A stretch of 64,000 nucleotides of DNA. Source: JAPOXK01 sp965220315. GTDB lineage: Bacteria; Chloroflexota; Dehalococcoidia; Bin125. A program made the position numbers and the translations under genes. The stretch lies in NCBI GenBank assembly GCA_965220315.1, contig CBDCPP010000001.1, positions 1,364,001 through 1,428,000 on the forward strand, read 5' to 3'. Shown one piece after another: positions 17,767-26,799 of the stretch. The stretch's first letter is position 1, and the number at the start of each line of letters is the position of its first letter. The notes beneath the pieces are model-generated. The model had not been told where the DNA came from. It saw nothing but the letters and a program-made list of their open reading frames with translations, and did not search any database.

Positions 17767-18282
17767 CTACCGTCCCTGCGCCGCCCGCTCGATCGCCGCC
17801 AGCCCCAGAACACGGACATCCTCCGGAACCCGCGCCGAGAGATCGCCTTCCAGCGTCCCTTCGTCCGACAGTGGCAGCGACGCGTCCGCCCGCAGCGCCG
17901 CCGCGTCGACCCAGCGCCACCTAGCCGACAGACCTGCCTCGTCCACCTCCGGACGCCTTTCACTCTGTGGTCGCGTGAAGTAGATCAGGTCTAGATGCTC
18001 ATGCGCCGGATCTCCCACCGCTGCTGGAATCGATTCCACCATGATCGTCACCGGCGCCAGCAACTGCCTCGGCGAGGTAAAGCCGAACGGCTCAGACGTC
18101 GGCAGCACCGTCACCGCGATCCCCGTCTCCTCCATCGCCTCCCGCAAGGCCGTCTCCAACGGATCTTCATTGGGCTCAATATGTCCCCCAGGCGGCAACC
18201 ACATTCGGTTCTTCGCGTGCCAATGCAGCAGCGTCGCCCCCTCTGTCGAGACGAATGTCGTCACCGTAAAGTGTCGCTTCAT
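17767..18282 (-). CDS. Nudix hydrolase
   Basis: The 171-residue protein has a complete Nudix box, GGHIEPNEDPLETALREAMEETGI at about residues 33-55 (GX5EX7REUXEEXGU), which binds metal and a nucleoside-diphosphate-linked substrate. The N-terminal strand VTTFVSTEGATLLHWHAKNRMWLP is typical of the fold. Specificity cannot be read. It lies between serS and lysS on the same strand, with 19 and 21 base gaps, so it belongs to a run of translation genes and may be a house-cleaning enzyme. It lacks the added winged-helix domain of NrtR regulators. Confidence 0.88.
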   Translation of the reverse strand: MKRHFTVTTFVSTEGATLLHWHAKNRMWLPPGGHIEPNEDPLETALREAMEETGIAVTVLPTSEPFGFTSPRQLLAPVTIMVESIPAAVGDPAHEHLDLIYFTRPQSERRPEVDEAGLSARWRWVDAAALRADASLPLSDEGTLEGDLSARVPEDVRVLGLAAIERAAQGR

Positions 18283-18303
18283 CGACCAACACAGCTAACA
18301 CGA

Positions 18304-19806
18304 TTAAGCACGGCGCATCTGCGGGAACAAGATCACGTCCCGAATCGATTGCGAATTCGTCAACACCATCATCAGCCGATCGATCCCTATACCCAGTCCC
18401 CCCGTCGGTGGCATCCCGTACTCCAGTGCCACTAGAAAGTCCTCGTCCATCAGTTCCGCCTCCTCATCCCCCGCCCATCGCAATGCCTGCTGTTCTTCAA
18501 AGCGACACCGTTGGTCGTCCGGGTCGTTCAACTCACTGTAAGCATTCGCGATCTCCCACCCCGCCACGAACGCCTCGAATCGCTCCACGAGCGACGGATC
18601 ATCCACCACGCGTTTCGCGAGTGGTGTGGTTTCCACCGGCCAGTCGAGAAGAAATGTCGGTTGCACGAACTCCGGCTCCACTCGCTCGCTCAGCAGCGTG
18701 TCGAACAGCTTCGCCCATCCCCCCTGCTCCGGCGCCGCAATCCGCTGATCACGCAGCCACGTGCGGAGAGTCTCCTCATCACGGTACTGCTCCAGCTCGA
18801 TCCCGGCGTACTCCCGCACCGCTTCGGCCACTGTTAGGCGCCGCCAAGGCGGTGCCAGTTCGATCGTCGCATCGCCCCACGACACACGCGTCGATCCCGT
18901 CGCTCTCTCTGCCAGATAGGCCACGAGTTCCTCCACCATCGCTGCCACGCCCAAATAATCCGTATATGCCTCGTAGGACTCCATCATGGTGAACTCAGGG
19001 TTGTGACGTGTTGACACGCCTTCGTTTCGGAAGATCCGCCCGATCTCGTACACCTTGTCGAACCCACCGACTATCAACCGCTTCAGATGTAGTTCCAGCG
19101 CAATTCGTAAGTACCGCTCTTCGTCGAGTGCGGTGAAGTGCGTCCGGAACGGACGCGCCGCCGCTCCCCCTGCCTCCGGTTGCAACACCGGCGTCTCCAC
19201 TTCCAGGAACCCCCGTTCATCCATCCAACGTCGCAGTGCTGCAATCACTCGCGACCGTACCTCGAACACCTCCCGCGACCCCGGATTGACCTGTATATCC
19301 AAGTAGCGCTGGCGGTATCGTGCCTCCATGTCCCGCAATCCATGAAATTTCTCTGGCGGCGACCGCAACGCTTTCGCCAGCAGCCGCCATCCCGCTACAT
19401 CCACGGACACCTCGCCCCGCCGCGTCCTCGTCATTGACCCCCATGCCTCCACAAAATCCCCTAAATCCAGTGACTCCAGCAACCCCCACCCCGCCGACTC
19501 CCTCCCACTCGTCACCGTGCCTCGGCCGCAATGTAGTTGCAGCTCACCGCTGCCATCCCGTAGGTCAAGAAAAGCGATCTTCCCCAGGTTCCGCAGTGCC
19601 GTTATCCGACCCGCCACCATCACCGAAGGCACTTCACCACTCGCCGCCTCTTCAAAGGCGCCGAACTCCGCTTTCGCTTGAGCTAGCGTGTGCGTGCGCG
19701 AGGTGCGTGCCGGATAGGGATCGACGCCAGCCGCCCGGAGCGACTCGGCCTTCTGCCTTCGCTGCTGCTGAAGTTCGCGCTGCCGCTCGCTGAGTTCCTC
19801 AGTCAT
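18304..19806 (-). CDS. lysS: Lysyl-tRNA synthetase, class II
   Basis: The 500-residue class IIb enzyme has an N-terminal OB fold (about residues 55-160, VMVAGRITALRNLGKIAFLDL) and a catalytic domain with motif 2 RIFRNEGVSTRHNPEFTMME and motif 3 GGLGIGIDRLMMVLTN near the C-terminus. Its length equals bacterial LysS. It is read as lysS-nudix-serS, with a 21-base spacing to the Nudix gene. The 130 bases upstream (19807-19936) separate it from greA and could hold its promoter. Confidence 0.96.
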   Translation of the reverse strand: MTEELSERQRELQQQRRQKAESLRAAGVDPYPARTSRTHTLAQAKAEFGAFEEAASGEVPSVMVAGRITALRNLGKIAFLDLRDGSGELQLHCGRGTVTSGRESAGWGLLESLDLGDFVEAWGSMTRTRRGEVSVDVAGWRLLAKALRSPPEKFHGLRDMEARYRQRYLDIQVNPGSREVFEVRSRVIAALRRWMDERGFLEVETPVLQPEAGGAAARPFRTHFTALDEERYLRIALELHLKRLIVGGFDKVYEIGRIFRNEGVSTRHNPEFTMMESYEAYTDYLGVAAMVEELVAYLAERATGSTRVSWGDATIELAPPWRRLTVAEAVREYAGIELEQYRDEETLRTWLRDQRIAAPEQGGWAKLFDTLLSERVEPEFVQPTFLLDWPVETTPLAKRVVDDPSLVERFEAFVAGWEIANAYSELNDPDDQRCRFEEQQALRWAGDEEAELMDEDFLVALEYGMPPTGGLGIGIDRLMMVLTNSQSIRDVILFPQMRRA

Positions 19807-19936
19807 TCGGGCTGGATCCTCTGCCCCAGATCATCGCCGACACCCTCGCATGCATGGTAGAACCGACCGAGTGCAGACGCTCTCCATGTCGTCTCAGTGC
19901 ACTCAAGGACAATGCGAAGCGTGCAGAAAGCCTGCG

Positions 19937-20413
19937 CTAGTGGATCTTCTCGATTTTGATCTTGATCTTGCCAGCTGGAGCATCCGCCTCAACTGTCTCG
20001 CCGATCTTATGCCCCAGCAGCGCGCGACCCACCGGCGATTCGTCGCTCACGAACCCATGCGCCGGATCGACTTCCACCATCCCCACGATAGTGAATTGCT
20101 GCACTGTTCCCCCCACGGTCACCTCCACCGTCGCTCCCAAGTGCACTGCGCTCGCATCGTGTGCCTGGCTCTCATCGATCACTTCCGCGTTCGCCAAGAT
20201 CTTCTCGATAGTCAAGATCCGGCCCTCAATGAAGGCTTGTGCGTTTTTCGCCTCCTCGAACTCGCCGTCTCCTTGTGTTGTCGGCGCCAGCTCGCGGATC
20301 TGATGGATCCGCTCCGCAGTCGCCACGCGTTTCACCGTGACGAGCTCGTCCAGCTCCTCCTGCAGCCGTGCCAGCCCTTGTCGAGTGATAGGGACGGGCT
20401 TCTGGGCCGCCAT
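19937..20413 (-). CDS. greA: Transcription elongation factor GreA (acidic coiled-coil tip altered)
   Basis: The 158-residue GreA/GreB-family protein has an N-terminal coiled coil and a C-terminal FKBP-like domain (GATVEVTVGGTVQQFTIVG, SPVGRALLGHKIGETVE). GreA normally rescues backtracked RNA polymerase using acidic D41 and E44 at the coiled-coil tip. Here the tip reads APTTQGDGEFEEAKNAQAF, so by alignment to the usual GDLSENAEYDAAK the D is T and the E is G, leaving an acidic residue one place later. Cleavage-stimulating activity may be weak or lost. ATG at 20413 follows GGAG by eight bases. A second Gre protein is encoded at 29187. Confidence 0.9.
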   Translation of the reverse strand: MAAQKPVPITRQGLARLQEELDELVTVKRVATAERIHQIRELAPTTQGDGEFEEAKNAQAFIEGRILTIEKILANAEVIDESQAHDASAVHLGATVEVTVGGTVQQFTIVGMVEVDPAHGFVSDESPVGRALLGHKIGETVEADAPAGKIKIKIEKIH

Positions 20414-20869
20414 TTCGCGCACTCCGTTCTTGAACGCCCGGCGGCCTAAACAGAGTCGTTCTGGAGTCTACACTCCGGCCACGAACGGTCAGCCGCTGTC
20501 GACCAAGGCACTGTCGACCAAGACATTATAGTCTCCGGCCCGATCGCACGGGAACATGCTGCCTCTTTCACCACGCGGACGGAGCCCGTGCCAGTGATAG
20601 ACTGGCCGGTGGTAGGGGAGGGACTGGAGTGTTTCCGCGCCCCAGAGCACAACCCGGCGACCCCTTGAAGAACCCTGTGCCCTACAACATCCTCGCGACG
20701 ACCGGCGCTGGCATCCTAAGCAGCATCACCGGCAGATCCATCACCACTGGCGCGCCAGATATTCCGTCGTCGAGCCAGTCTGTCATCACGATCGGCCACC
20801 CCTTCCGAAAAGATATTTCCTTAGCCCAGCGCAGGCATCGGCAGCAACCCCGACACACGTAACTAAGAC
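20414..20869. other. 456-bp region without a supported gene, with a 15-bp direct repeat
   Basis: The region separates the divergent greA and GH18-like genes. Open frames of 65-80 codons exist on both strands but have implausible composition and no ribosome site. A 15-bp unit ctgtcgaccaagRca is repeated head to tail at 20496-20510 and 20511-20525. No tRNA, SRP RNA core or terminator was recognised. It probably holds the two promoters. Confidence 0.55.
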
Positions 20870-22600
20870 ATGACTGAAGACAGCCCCTTCCGGCCCCGGC
20901 AACCGCGCCGTATCAGCGCCAGTGCGCCTCAGCACCACGCCCCTCCCGAACCTGAGGGACGAGCCTCGCAGCGCTCTAAGGACCGGAGCGGGATCATCTT
21001 CGTCGTCCTCCTCCTTGGCGTCACTATCGCTATCGCCGCGCTGATCGTCATCCTCTTCGTTCCTCCCATCGCCCTGCTCGATAGCGACGAGGAATCCGAA
21101 CCGGCCTCACCAACGGCCACCGGTATTGTGGCGCCCGCCTCGGGCGTCGAGGTCACCACCGTCGACCAGATGCCCGACCTCCCGAATTTTCTCGCTCCCG
21201 CCAGCTTCCTCTACACCGTACAAGTCCCCGCGCGGCTCCCCGGCCCCTACACCTTTACCTTCCGCCTCATCCAACCGACCCAAGACCAGCGCAACCTCGG
21301 CGCCTACACGTTCCAGGGCGGCACATGGGAACGCCTCACTTCCGCGATCCTTACCGACGACGGCACCAGTGCCCGCATCGCTTTGGAAGTCGCACCCGCG
21401 AACATCGCTATCCTGCGCCGCTTGCAGTTCCGCAACACTGTCACTGGCCGCCTCCCAGCCGGCGCGGAGATCTCGGCCGCTGCCACCAACAACCTCACAA
21501 TCATCAACCCAGTCGGCTTCACCCCAGGCGAAGACGCCTCTCTCCTCGGACGCGTTGAAACGACCCCGCCAGACCTCACCCAACCCGTCTACCCCGTCGT
21601 ATTCGCTGCCGAGCCCGAAGCCGACATCGTCAACCAAGTCATCGCCTCTACCCAGCTGCGACGGCAACACATCAACAATATCCTGCTCATGGTGCAGACC
21701 GGCCGCCACGATGGTGTTGACATCGACTATCAAGTCATCAGCCCGGCCCTCCGTGATGCCTTCACCGAATTCATCACCACTCTCGCTGACGAACTCCGCC
21801 GCGACGGCCGCGGCCTCACCATCGCCGTCCCCCTGCCTCGCCAAGACGCCTCAGGTATCAACGAGGGCGCCTATAATGTGACCGCCCTCGGCGCCGCCGC
21901 AGACCTCGTCAAGCTTGTCCCTCCTCGCGACCCATCGATCTGGCTCGACACCATCCACGCCGCCCTACCCTGGGTTCTGGACCGCATTCCCGCCGAGAAG
22001 CTTCTCCTCTCTCTCTCACCGCATAGTGTTGAAAAGAGCCTGCAGGGCTTTCGCCTACTCACGCAGCGCGAGGCGCTCGGACTCGCTGCTCAGATCAGTG
22101 TGCGGGAAGCCGGACCAATCCGCTCCGGCCAACGCGTCACGCTCATCGGCGATAACATCTTCCAAGACGCAGGCGCCAGCGGGCTTTTCTGGGACCGGTT
22201 CGCGCGTATGGTTTCGTTTGTCGCGGCCGGACCGACCGAAGACCCGGTCACGGTCTGGATCGAGAACCGCTTCAGTATCGCCTTCAAGCTCCAAGCGATC
22301 AGCGAGTTTGAACTCGGCGGCCTTGCCATTGAGGATGTCTCGGCCACGGTCGGCGCTGCCGACTTATGGGGACCCGTCATCGAATTCCTAGAGCAGGGAG
22401 CCATCCGCCCCACTGTCCCGAATGATCAACTTTTCGTCCCGATCTGGGAGGTCGATACAGGCGAACTCAGCGGCTCCGGCAGGGAGGGCTGGGTCGTTTG
22501 GGAGAGTCCAGCCATTCCCGGCCAGTACGAAGCACGCCTCATCCTCGGCGACGGTGATGTACGCGTTGGCCGCGCGCTCGCCATCACAGTCGAACCATAG
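20870..22600 (+). CDS. Membrane-anchored GH18-like (chitinase-fold) protein with altered catalytic motif
   Basis: Residues 1-40 are basic, proline-rich and cytoplasmic. A single membrane helix follows at about 42-70, then about 500 extracellular residues. The C-terminal half resembles the YaaH/SpoIVD branch of glycoside hydrolase family 18: QHINNILLMVQTGRHDGVDIDYQ places the DxxDxDxE motif at about residues 281-288, but its final, proton-donating glutamate is glutamine. A later ADLVKLVPPRDPS, the LLLSLSPHS strand and a C-terminal beta segment complete the barrel. The residues between the membrane helix and the barrel look like an Ig-type beta domain. The protein probably binds wall glycans, and hydrolysis is doubtful. 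Its stop overlaps the rsmD ribosome site. Confidence 0.7.
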   Translation: MTEDSPFRPRQPRRISASAPQHHAPPEPEGRASQRSKDRSGIIFVVLLLGVTIAIAALIVILFVPPIALLDSDEESEPASPTATGIVAPASGVEVTTVDQMPDLPNFLAPASFLYTVQVPARLPGPYTFTFRLIQPTQDQRNLGAYTFQGGTWERLTSAILTDDGTSARIALEVAPANIAILRRLQFRNTVTGRLPAGAEISAAATNNLTIINPVGFTPGEDASLLGRVETTPPDLTQPVYPVVFAAEPEADIVNQVIASTQLRRQHINNILLMVQTGRHDGVDIDYQVISPALRDAFTEFITTLADELRRDGRGLTIAVPLPRQDASGINEGAYNVTALGAAADLVKLVPPRDPSIWLDTIHAALPWVLDRIPAEKLLLSLSPHSVEKSLQGFRLLTQREALGLAAQISVREAGPIRSGQRVTLIGDNIFQDAGASGLFWDRFARMVSFVAAGPTEDPVTVWIENRFSIAFKLQAISEFELGGLAIEDVSATVGAADLWGPVIEFLEQGAIRPTVPNDQLFVPIWEVDTGELSGSGREGWVVWESPAIPGQYEARLILGDGDVRVGRALAITVEP

Positions 22601-22609
22601 GAGCATCTC

Positions 22610-23203
22610 CTGGCGTTCTCTCCACCTCGCGTTACCGGCGGCCGACTCAAAGGACGGCGCCTCTTCACTCCCGCCACGGGTACCCGGCCCACTACGGCGC
22701 GGCTTCGTGACTCCATTTTCAACCGTCTTGACGTACGCAGCTGCCTCGACGCACGAGTGCTCGACCTCTACGCCGGTGCCGGCTTCTTCGGCATCGAAGC
22801 CCTCAGTCACGGTGCCCCCGGCGTCGACTTCGTCGAGCGCGATCGCGCCGCCTGCGACGTCATCCGTCGCAACCTTGCCGCGTTAGATATCTCCGCTGCC
22901 ACACGCGTCCTCTGTCTCCCAGTCGAGCGGGCCATCCGGCGGTTACAGGGCCCCTACGGCCTTTGCTTTGTGGACCCGCCATACCAAGAGGATGCCACGA
23001 CAGTCGCCGAAGCGATCGCCAGCATGGCCCTCCTCACCCCAACCGCCCTCATCCTCTGGCGCCATCCTCGGAACCGACCTTCCCCTGAGGAGCTCGGAAC
23101 GCTGGCACGCCGCGACACGCGTCGCTACGGTGATGCAATCCTGGAAACCTACAGCCTCGCATCGGGTGACCCATCTCCAGGCCAAGACGAGAGCGCATCA
23201 TGA
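22610..23203 (+). CDS. rsmD: 16S rRNA (guanine966-N2)-methyltransferase RsmD, probable CTG start
   Basis: The conserved N-terminus RVTGGRLKGRRLFTP and TRPTTARLRDSIFNRL is encoded upstream of the first ATG at 22757, so the true start must be earlier. The frame opens right after the previous stop (22598-22600). The only plausible start is CTG at 22610, preceded six bases upstream by AGGAG (22599-22603). The 197-residue product has SAM motif I LDLYAGAGFFGIEAL and the catalytic FVDPPYQ. It methylates G966 of 16S rRNA in the 30S subunit. Its TGA overlaps the coaD ATG by four bases, the common rsmD-coaD coupling. Confidence 0.92.
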   Translation: MAFSPPRVTGGRLKGRRLFTPATGTRPTTARLRDSIFNRLDVRSCLDARVLDLYAGAGFFGIEALSHGAPGVDFVERDRAACDVIRRNLAALDISAATRVLCLPVERAIRRLQGPYGLCFVDPPYQEDATTVAEAIASMALLTPTALILWRHPRNRPSPEELGTLARRDTRRYGDAILETYSLASGDPSPGQDESAS

Positions 23204-23685
23204 CCACAGCGGTCTATCCTGGCGGCTTCGATCCAGTAACCAACGGTCACTTGGATATCGTCTCGCGCGCCGCCCGTCTCTTCGACGAGTTAATCGTCGG
23301 TATCTATCAGCGCGAGCAACAGCTCTTCACCCTTCCAGAGCGCCAAGCCCTCATTGAGGAAGCGGTCCGCTCATACCCCAACGTCCGCGTTGCCGCCTTT
23401 GATGGCCTCGTCGTCGACTTTGCCCGCTCGCTCGGCGCTACAGTCCTCGTCCGCGGCATCCGTGCCGTCACTGGCTTCGAAACCGAATTCGACATGGCCC
23501 TGATGAATAAAAAAATGGCCCCGGAGATAGAATCCGTCTATCTAATGGCCAGCCTTGAGCATCTTTACATCTCCGCCAGCCGTATCCGTGAACTCACCGG
23601 TCTCGGCCATCCCGTCAACGATCTCGTCCCGGCACATGTCGCTGAGGCACTCAAAGCGAAGCTCAGCCCCCTGCACCCGAACTAG
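23200..23685 (+). CDS. coaD: Phosphopantetheine adenylyltransferase (CoA synthesis)
   Basis: The 161-residue nucleotidyltransferase catalyses 4'-phosphopantetheine + ATP to dephospho-CoA in the cytoplasm. It shows the PGGFDPVTNGHLDIV start, with the TxGH nucleotide motif as TNGH, the RGIRAVTGFETEFDMALMNK segment, and the YISASRIREL motif corresponding to ISSTxxR. ATG at 23200 overlaps the rsmD stop (ATGA). The stop codon is followed by two further in-frame copies of the last nine bases, giving three consecutive in-frame stops. Confidence 0.96.
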   Translation: MTTAVYPGGFDPVTNGHLDIVSRAARLFDELIVGIYQREQQLFTLPERQALIEEAVRSYPNVRVAAFDGLVVDFARSLGATVLVRGIRAVTGFETEFDMALMNKKMAPEIESVYLMASLEHLYISASRIRELTGLGHPVNDLVPAHVAEALKAKLSPLHPN

Positions 23686-23703
23686 CCGAACTAGCCGAAC
23701 TAA
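23677..23703 (+). repeat. Three tandem 9-bp copies of the coaD 3' end
   Basis: CCGAACTAG occurs at 23677-23685 and 23686-23694, and CCGAACTAA at 23695-23703. Each unit contains an in-frame stop, so coaD ends with a triple stop. This is a simple tandem duplication of the final two codons plus stop. Confidence 0.9.
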
Positions 23704-23723
23704 GGGAACCTATCATCAACATT

Positions 23724-24305
23724 TTGGAGCTTATCGATCAGTTCGAAGAAACGCTGCTCGCCGCCCGGCGCGCGCGGTTCGGCGGCGGTGTTTCCGTCGA
23801 TCGTGATCGCCTTCTCGATCTCGTCGATCAAATTCGCGCCTCCGTCCCCACAGCCATCGCGGACGCTCAGGGCATCCTCCACGACCGGCAGCAGATCCTT
23901 GCCCGCGCCAATGAGGAAGCGGAAGTTGTCGCCGCTAAGGCCCGGCAGGAAGCCGACGCCCAACTCAGCGGGCACGACCTCGTCCGCAAGGCTCAGCTAC
24001 GTGCCTCCGAGATCATCAAAGAAGCCACACAGCAAGCCCAACAAATCACAAAAGAGGCACGGACTGAAGCCACTGCCATCCGCGGTAGCGCCACTAGTCA
24101 AGCGATCGAACAAGCGATCGAAGCCGACCGCTACTCCCTCGATGTACTACGGCGCCTCGAGAGCCAACTCGCTGCCCTGCTCACCAGCATCCGCGCTGGG
24201 ATCGAGCAGCTCAGCCACAAACTCGAGCAGGAACAGGAGCAGCGCTCTGTCGCCCTCCGCGATGCTCGCATCCGCGAGCAGCACACCCTCAGTGAGTCCG
24301 ACTGA
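23724..24305 (+). CDS. Coiled-coil protein (ATP synthase subunit H/DivIVA-like helical family)
   Basis: The 193-residue, almost wholly helical protein has two long heptad regions (about residues 55-115, rich in A/Q/E/K, and 130-190). It resembles the uncharacterised helical proteins placed next to rsmD-coaD in Chloroflexota and Actinobacteria, sometimes annotated as V-ATPase subunit H-like or DivIVA-like. No membrane segment is present. The TTG at 23724 is the first canonical start. A better-placed but rare ATC at 23715, six bases after AGGGAA, would give MNILELIDQFEE, so the exact start is open. It ends four bases from the convergent leuS stop. Confidence 0.7.
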   Translation: MELIDQFEETLLAARRARFGGGVSVDRDRLLDLVDQIRASVPTAIADAQGILHDRQQILARANEEAEVVAAKARQEADAQLSGHDLVRKAQLRASEIIKEATQQAQQITKEARTEATAIRGSATSQAIEQAIEADRYSLDVLRRLESQLAALLTSIRAGIEQLSHKLEQEQEQRSVALRDARIREQHTLSESD

Positions 24306-24309
24306 ACCG

Positions 24310-26799
24310 CTAGCTCGCTACTAAGTTAATCAACTTGTCAGGGATGTAAACAACCTTCCGGATCGACATGCCCGTAAGCTGAGCCGCCACCCTCGCCGAA
24401 TCCTCCGCCGCTGCCCGCGCCTCCTCCTCGCCCAACCCAACCGCTACGGTCAGCCGGTCACGTACCTTCCCGTTGACCTGCACGATCAGCGTCACTACCG
24501 CCGCCGCCGCCAGCTCCGCATCCCAGGTAGGCCACGCCTGCTGATGCACTGAGTACTGCCGACCGAGGCGTTCCCATAACTCCTCTGCCAAGTGCGGCGC
24601 TGAAGGCGCCAGACATAGCACTAATGCCTCGATCGCCTCGTCCCACGCCACCCCATCCACGAAACCGCGCGCACGCGCGCGCGTAAGTGCGTTCGTGAAT
24701 TCCATCATCGCCGCCAGCATTGTGTTAAAGTGGAATCGCTCCACATCCTCCGTCACCCGATGGATCATCTGGTGCGTTAGTTCTCGAATCGAGTGGGCGT
24801 TTTCCGCGTCCTCCGTGCGCTTCACTGACCCCAACACCAACTGCCAGACCCGATTGAGCCAGCGCGAGAGCCCCTGAATCCCACTGTCGTCCCAATCGCC
24901 GCCCCGATCCCATGGCCCCAGAAACATCAGATAAGATCGCACTACATCTGCCCCAAGGCGCTGTACGAACGCATCCGGGTTCACCACGTTGCCCCGACTC
25001 TTGGACATCTTCTGGCCGCCTTTGAGGATCGTCCCCTGATTGAAAAGGCGCTGGAACGGCTCTCCCACCGGCAGTACTCCCATATCGCGCGCCGCCTTCG
25101 TGAAGAAGCGGGCGTAAAGCAGGTGCATTACCGCGTGTTCTGCCCCACCCGTGTACTGGTCGACAGGCAGCCATCGCCGCGCCTGCTCCATCTTCAGTGG
25201 TGCGTCATCGTTGTGGGGATCGAGATAGCGGAACATGTACCACGACGAACATACAAACGTATCCATCGTGTCTGTCTCACGCCGTGCGGGCCCTTCACAC
25301 TCGGGACACGCGACCTGTGCAAAGTCATCGTGCCGTACTAATGGCGACTCACCTGTCGGCAGAAATTCCGCGTCCGCTGGAAGCAGCACAGGTAATTCGT
25401 CTTCCGGTACCGGAACGATCCCACAGTGATCGCAGTAAACGATTGGGATGGGGGCACCCCAGTACCGCTGCCGACTGATCAGCCAATCACGGAGCCGATA
25501 ACTCACACTTGCACCGCCCAAGCCCACTCTTGCCAGCTTCGCCGTCACTGCCGCCTTCCCTTCCTCCACGCTCAATCCATCGAACTCTCCAGAGTTCACC
25601 ATCCACCCATCCCCCACGTACGCCTCCAGCAACGGCTGACCGTCCCAATCAGGTGGCGCGATAACCACCACAATCGGCAACTGGAACTTCGTCGCGAACT
25701 CGAAATCTCGTGTGTCGTGGGCCGGCACCCCCATCACCGCTCCGGTCCCGTAAGACGGCAACACATAGTCCGCCACCCACACGGGAACTTTCACTCCCGT
25801 CAGCGGATGCAGCACAGACCCACCCGTGAACACTCCGGTCTTCTCCCGCGTCGTCGACTGCCGTTCGATCTCCGACGCCTGCCGCGCTGCCGCCATATAC
25901 GCCTCCACGGCATCCCGCTGCTCCGGCACGGTCAACACCTCGACCAACGGATGTTCCGGCGCCAACACCAGATACGTCACGCCAAACACCGTGTCTGCAC
26001 GCGTCGTAAAGACCGGAATCGCGTCGCCATCTCCCATCCCATCCCTCAGCGGGAAGCGGATCTCCACTCCCTCCGAGCGACCGATCCAGTTCGTCTGCAT
26101 CGCCTCGATCCGCGACGGCCAGTCGATCGTGCTGAAGTCCAGCAACTCATCGGCGTACTTCGTAATCCGGAAGAACCACTGCTCCAAGTCTCGCCTCTCC
26201 ACCACCGATCTGCATCGCTCACAGCGCCCCACCTCGTCGTCTCCCTGAATCACCTGCTCGTTCGCCAGTACCGTCTGGCACGAGGGGCACCAATTCGCCG
26301 GCGCCAGCTTGCGGTAGGCCAAGTCATGCCGCAGTAACTGTAGAAACCACCACTGCGTCCAGCGGTAGTACTCCGGATCCGACGTCACGATCTCGCGTGT
26401 CCAGTCAAAAGACGGCCCCATCCGCCGTAGTTGTTCCCGCATCGTCTTCACGTTCGCGGCTGTCCAAGTCATCGGGTGTACACCCTCGCGAATGGCCGCG
26501 TTCTCCGCCGGTAGTCCGAACGCATCGAAGCCGATCGGGAACAGCACATTCTTGCCACGCATCCGCTGGTAGCGCGCTGCCGTGTCGGACGGCGCAATCG
26601 CGTACCAATGCCCGATGTGCAGATCCCCACTCGTGTAGGGAAACATCGTCAGTAAGTACCAGCGATCGCCTGGCGGAGGGTCGTCATCCGGCACCTGGTA
26701 GAGCCCGTCTGTCTCCCAGCGCGACTGCCATTTCGCCTCGATCTCGCTCGGCCGGTAGATAGGAAGTTCCGCGCCGCTTGACGCTGCTGATTTCGTCAT
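24310..26799 (-). CDS. leuS: Leucyl-tRNA synthetase
   Basis: The 829-residue class I synthetase has the HIGH signature as SGDLHIGHWYAIAP (about residues 56-69) and a zinc-type knuckle CPSCQTVLANEQV with CERC further on. The CP1 editing domain includes FTTRADTVFGVTYL and VPAHDTRDFEFA with the conserved aspartate, and the KMSKS loop reads GGQKMSKSRGN. The anticodon-binding helical bundle and the C-terminal small domain (LIVQVNGKVRDRL) close the protein. Length is normal for bacteria. It is divergent from the dehydrogenase at 27217 across a 417-bp gap. Confidence 0.97.
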   Translation of the reverse strand: MTKSAASSGAELPIYRPSEIEAKWQSRWETDGLYQVPDDDPPPGDRWYLLTMFPYTSGDLHIGHWYAIAPSDTAARYQRMRGKNVLFPIGFDAFGLPAENAAIREGVHPMTWTAANVKTMREQLRRMGPSFDWTREIVTSDPEYYRWTQWWFLQLLRHDLAYRKLAPANWCPSCQTVLANEQVIQGDDEVGRCERCRSVVERRDLEQWFFRITKYADELLDFSTIDWPSRIEAMQTNWIGRSEGVEIRFPLRDGMGDGDAIPVFTTRADTVFGVTYLVLAPEHPLVEVLTVPEQRDAVEAYMAAARQASEIERQSTTREKTGVFTGGSVLHPLTGVKVPVWVADYVLPSYGTGAVMGVPAHDTRDFEFATKFQLPIVVVIAPPDWDGQPLLEAYVGDGWMVNSGEFDGLSVEEGKAAVTAKLARVGLGGASVSYRLRDWLISRQRYWGAPIPIVYCDHCGIVPVPEDELPVLLPADAEFLPTGESPLVRHDDFAQVACPECEGPARRETDTMDTFVCSSWYMFRYLDPHNDDAPLKMEQARRWLPVDQYTGGAEHAVMHLLYARFFTKAARDMGVLPVGEPFQRLFNQGTILKGGQKMSKSRGNVVNPDAFVQRLGADVVRSYLMFLGPWDRGGDWDDSGIQGLSRWLNRVWQLVLGSVKRTEDAENAHSIRELTHQMIHRVTEDVERFHFNTMLAAMMEFTNALTRARARGFVDGVAWDEAIEALVLCLAPSAPHLAEELWERLGRQYSVHQQAWPTWDAELAAAAVVTLIVQVNGKVRDRLTVAVGLGEEEARAAAEDSARVAAQLTGMSIRKVVYIPDKLINLVAS

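Noticed and set aside
17767..18282. Nudix protein as the NrtR regulator of nadE
   Set aside because: It has only the catalytic Nudix domain and no winged-helix DNA-binding domain.
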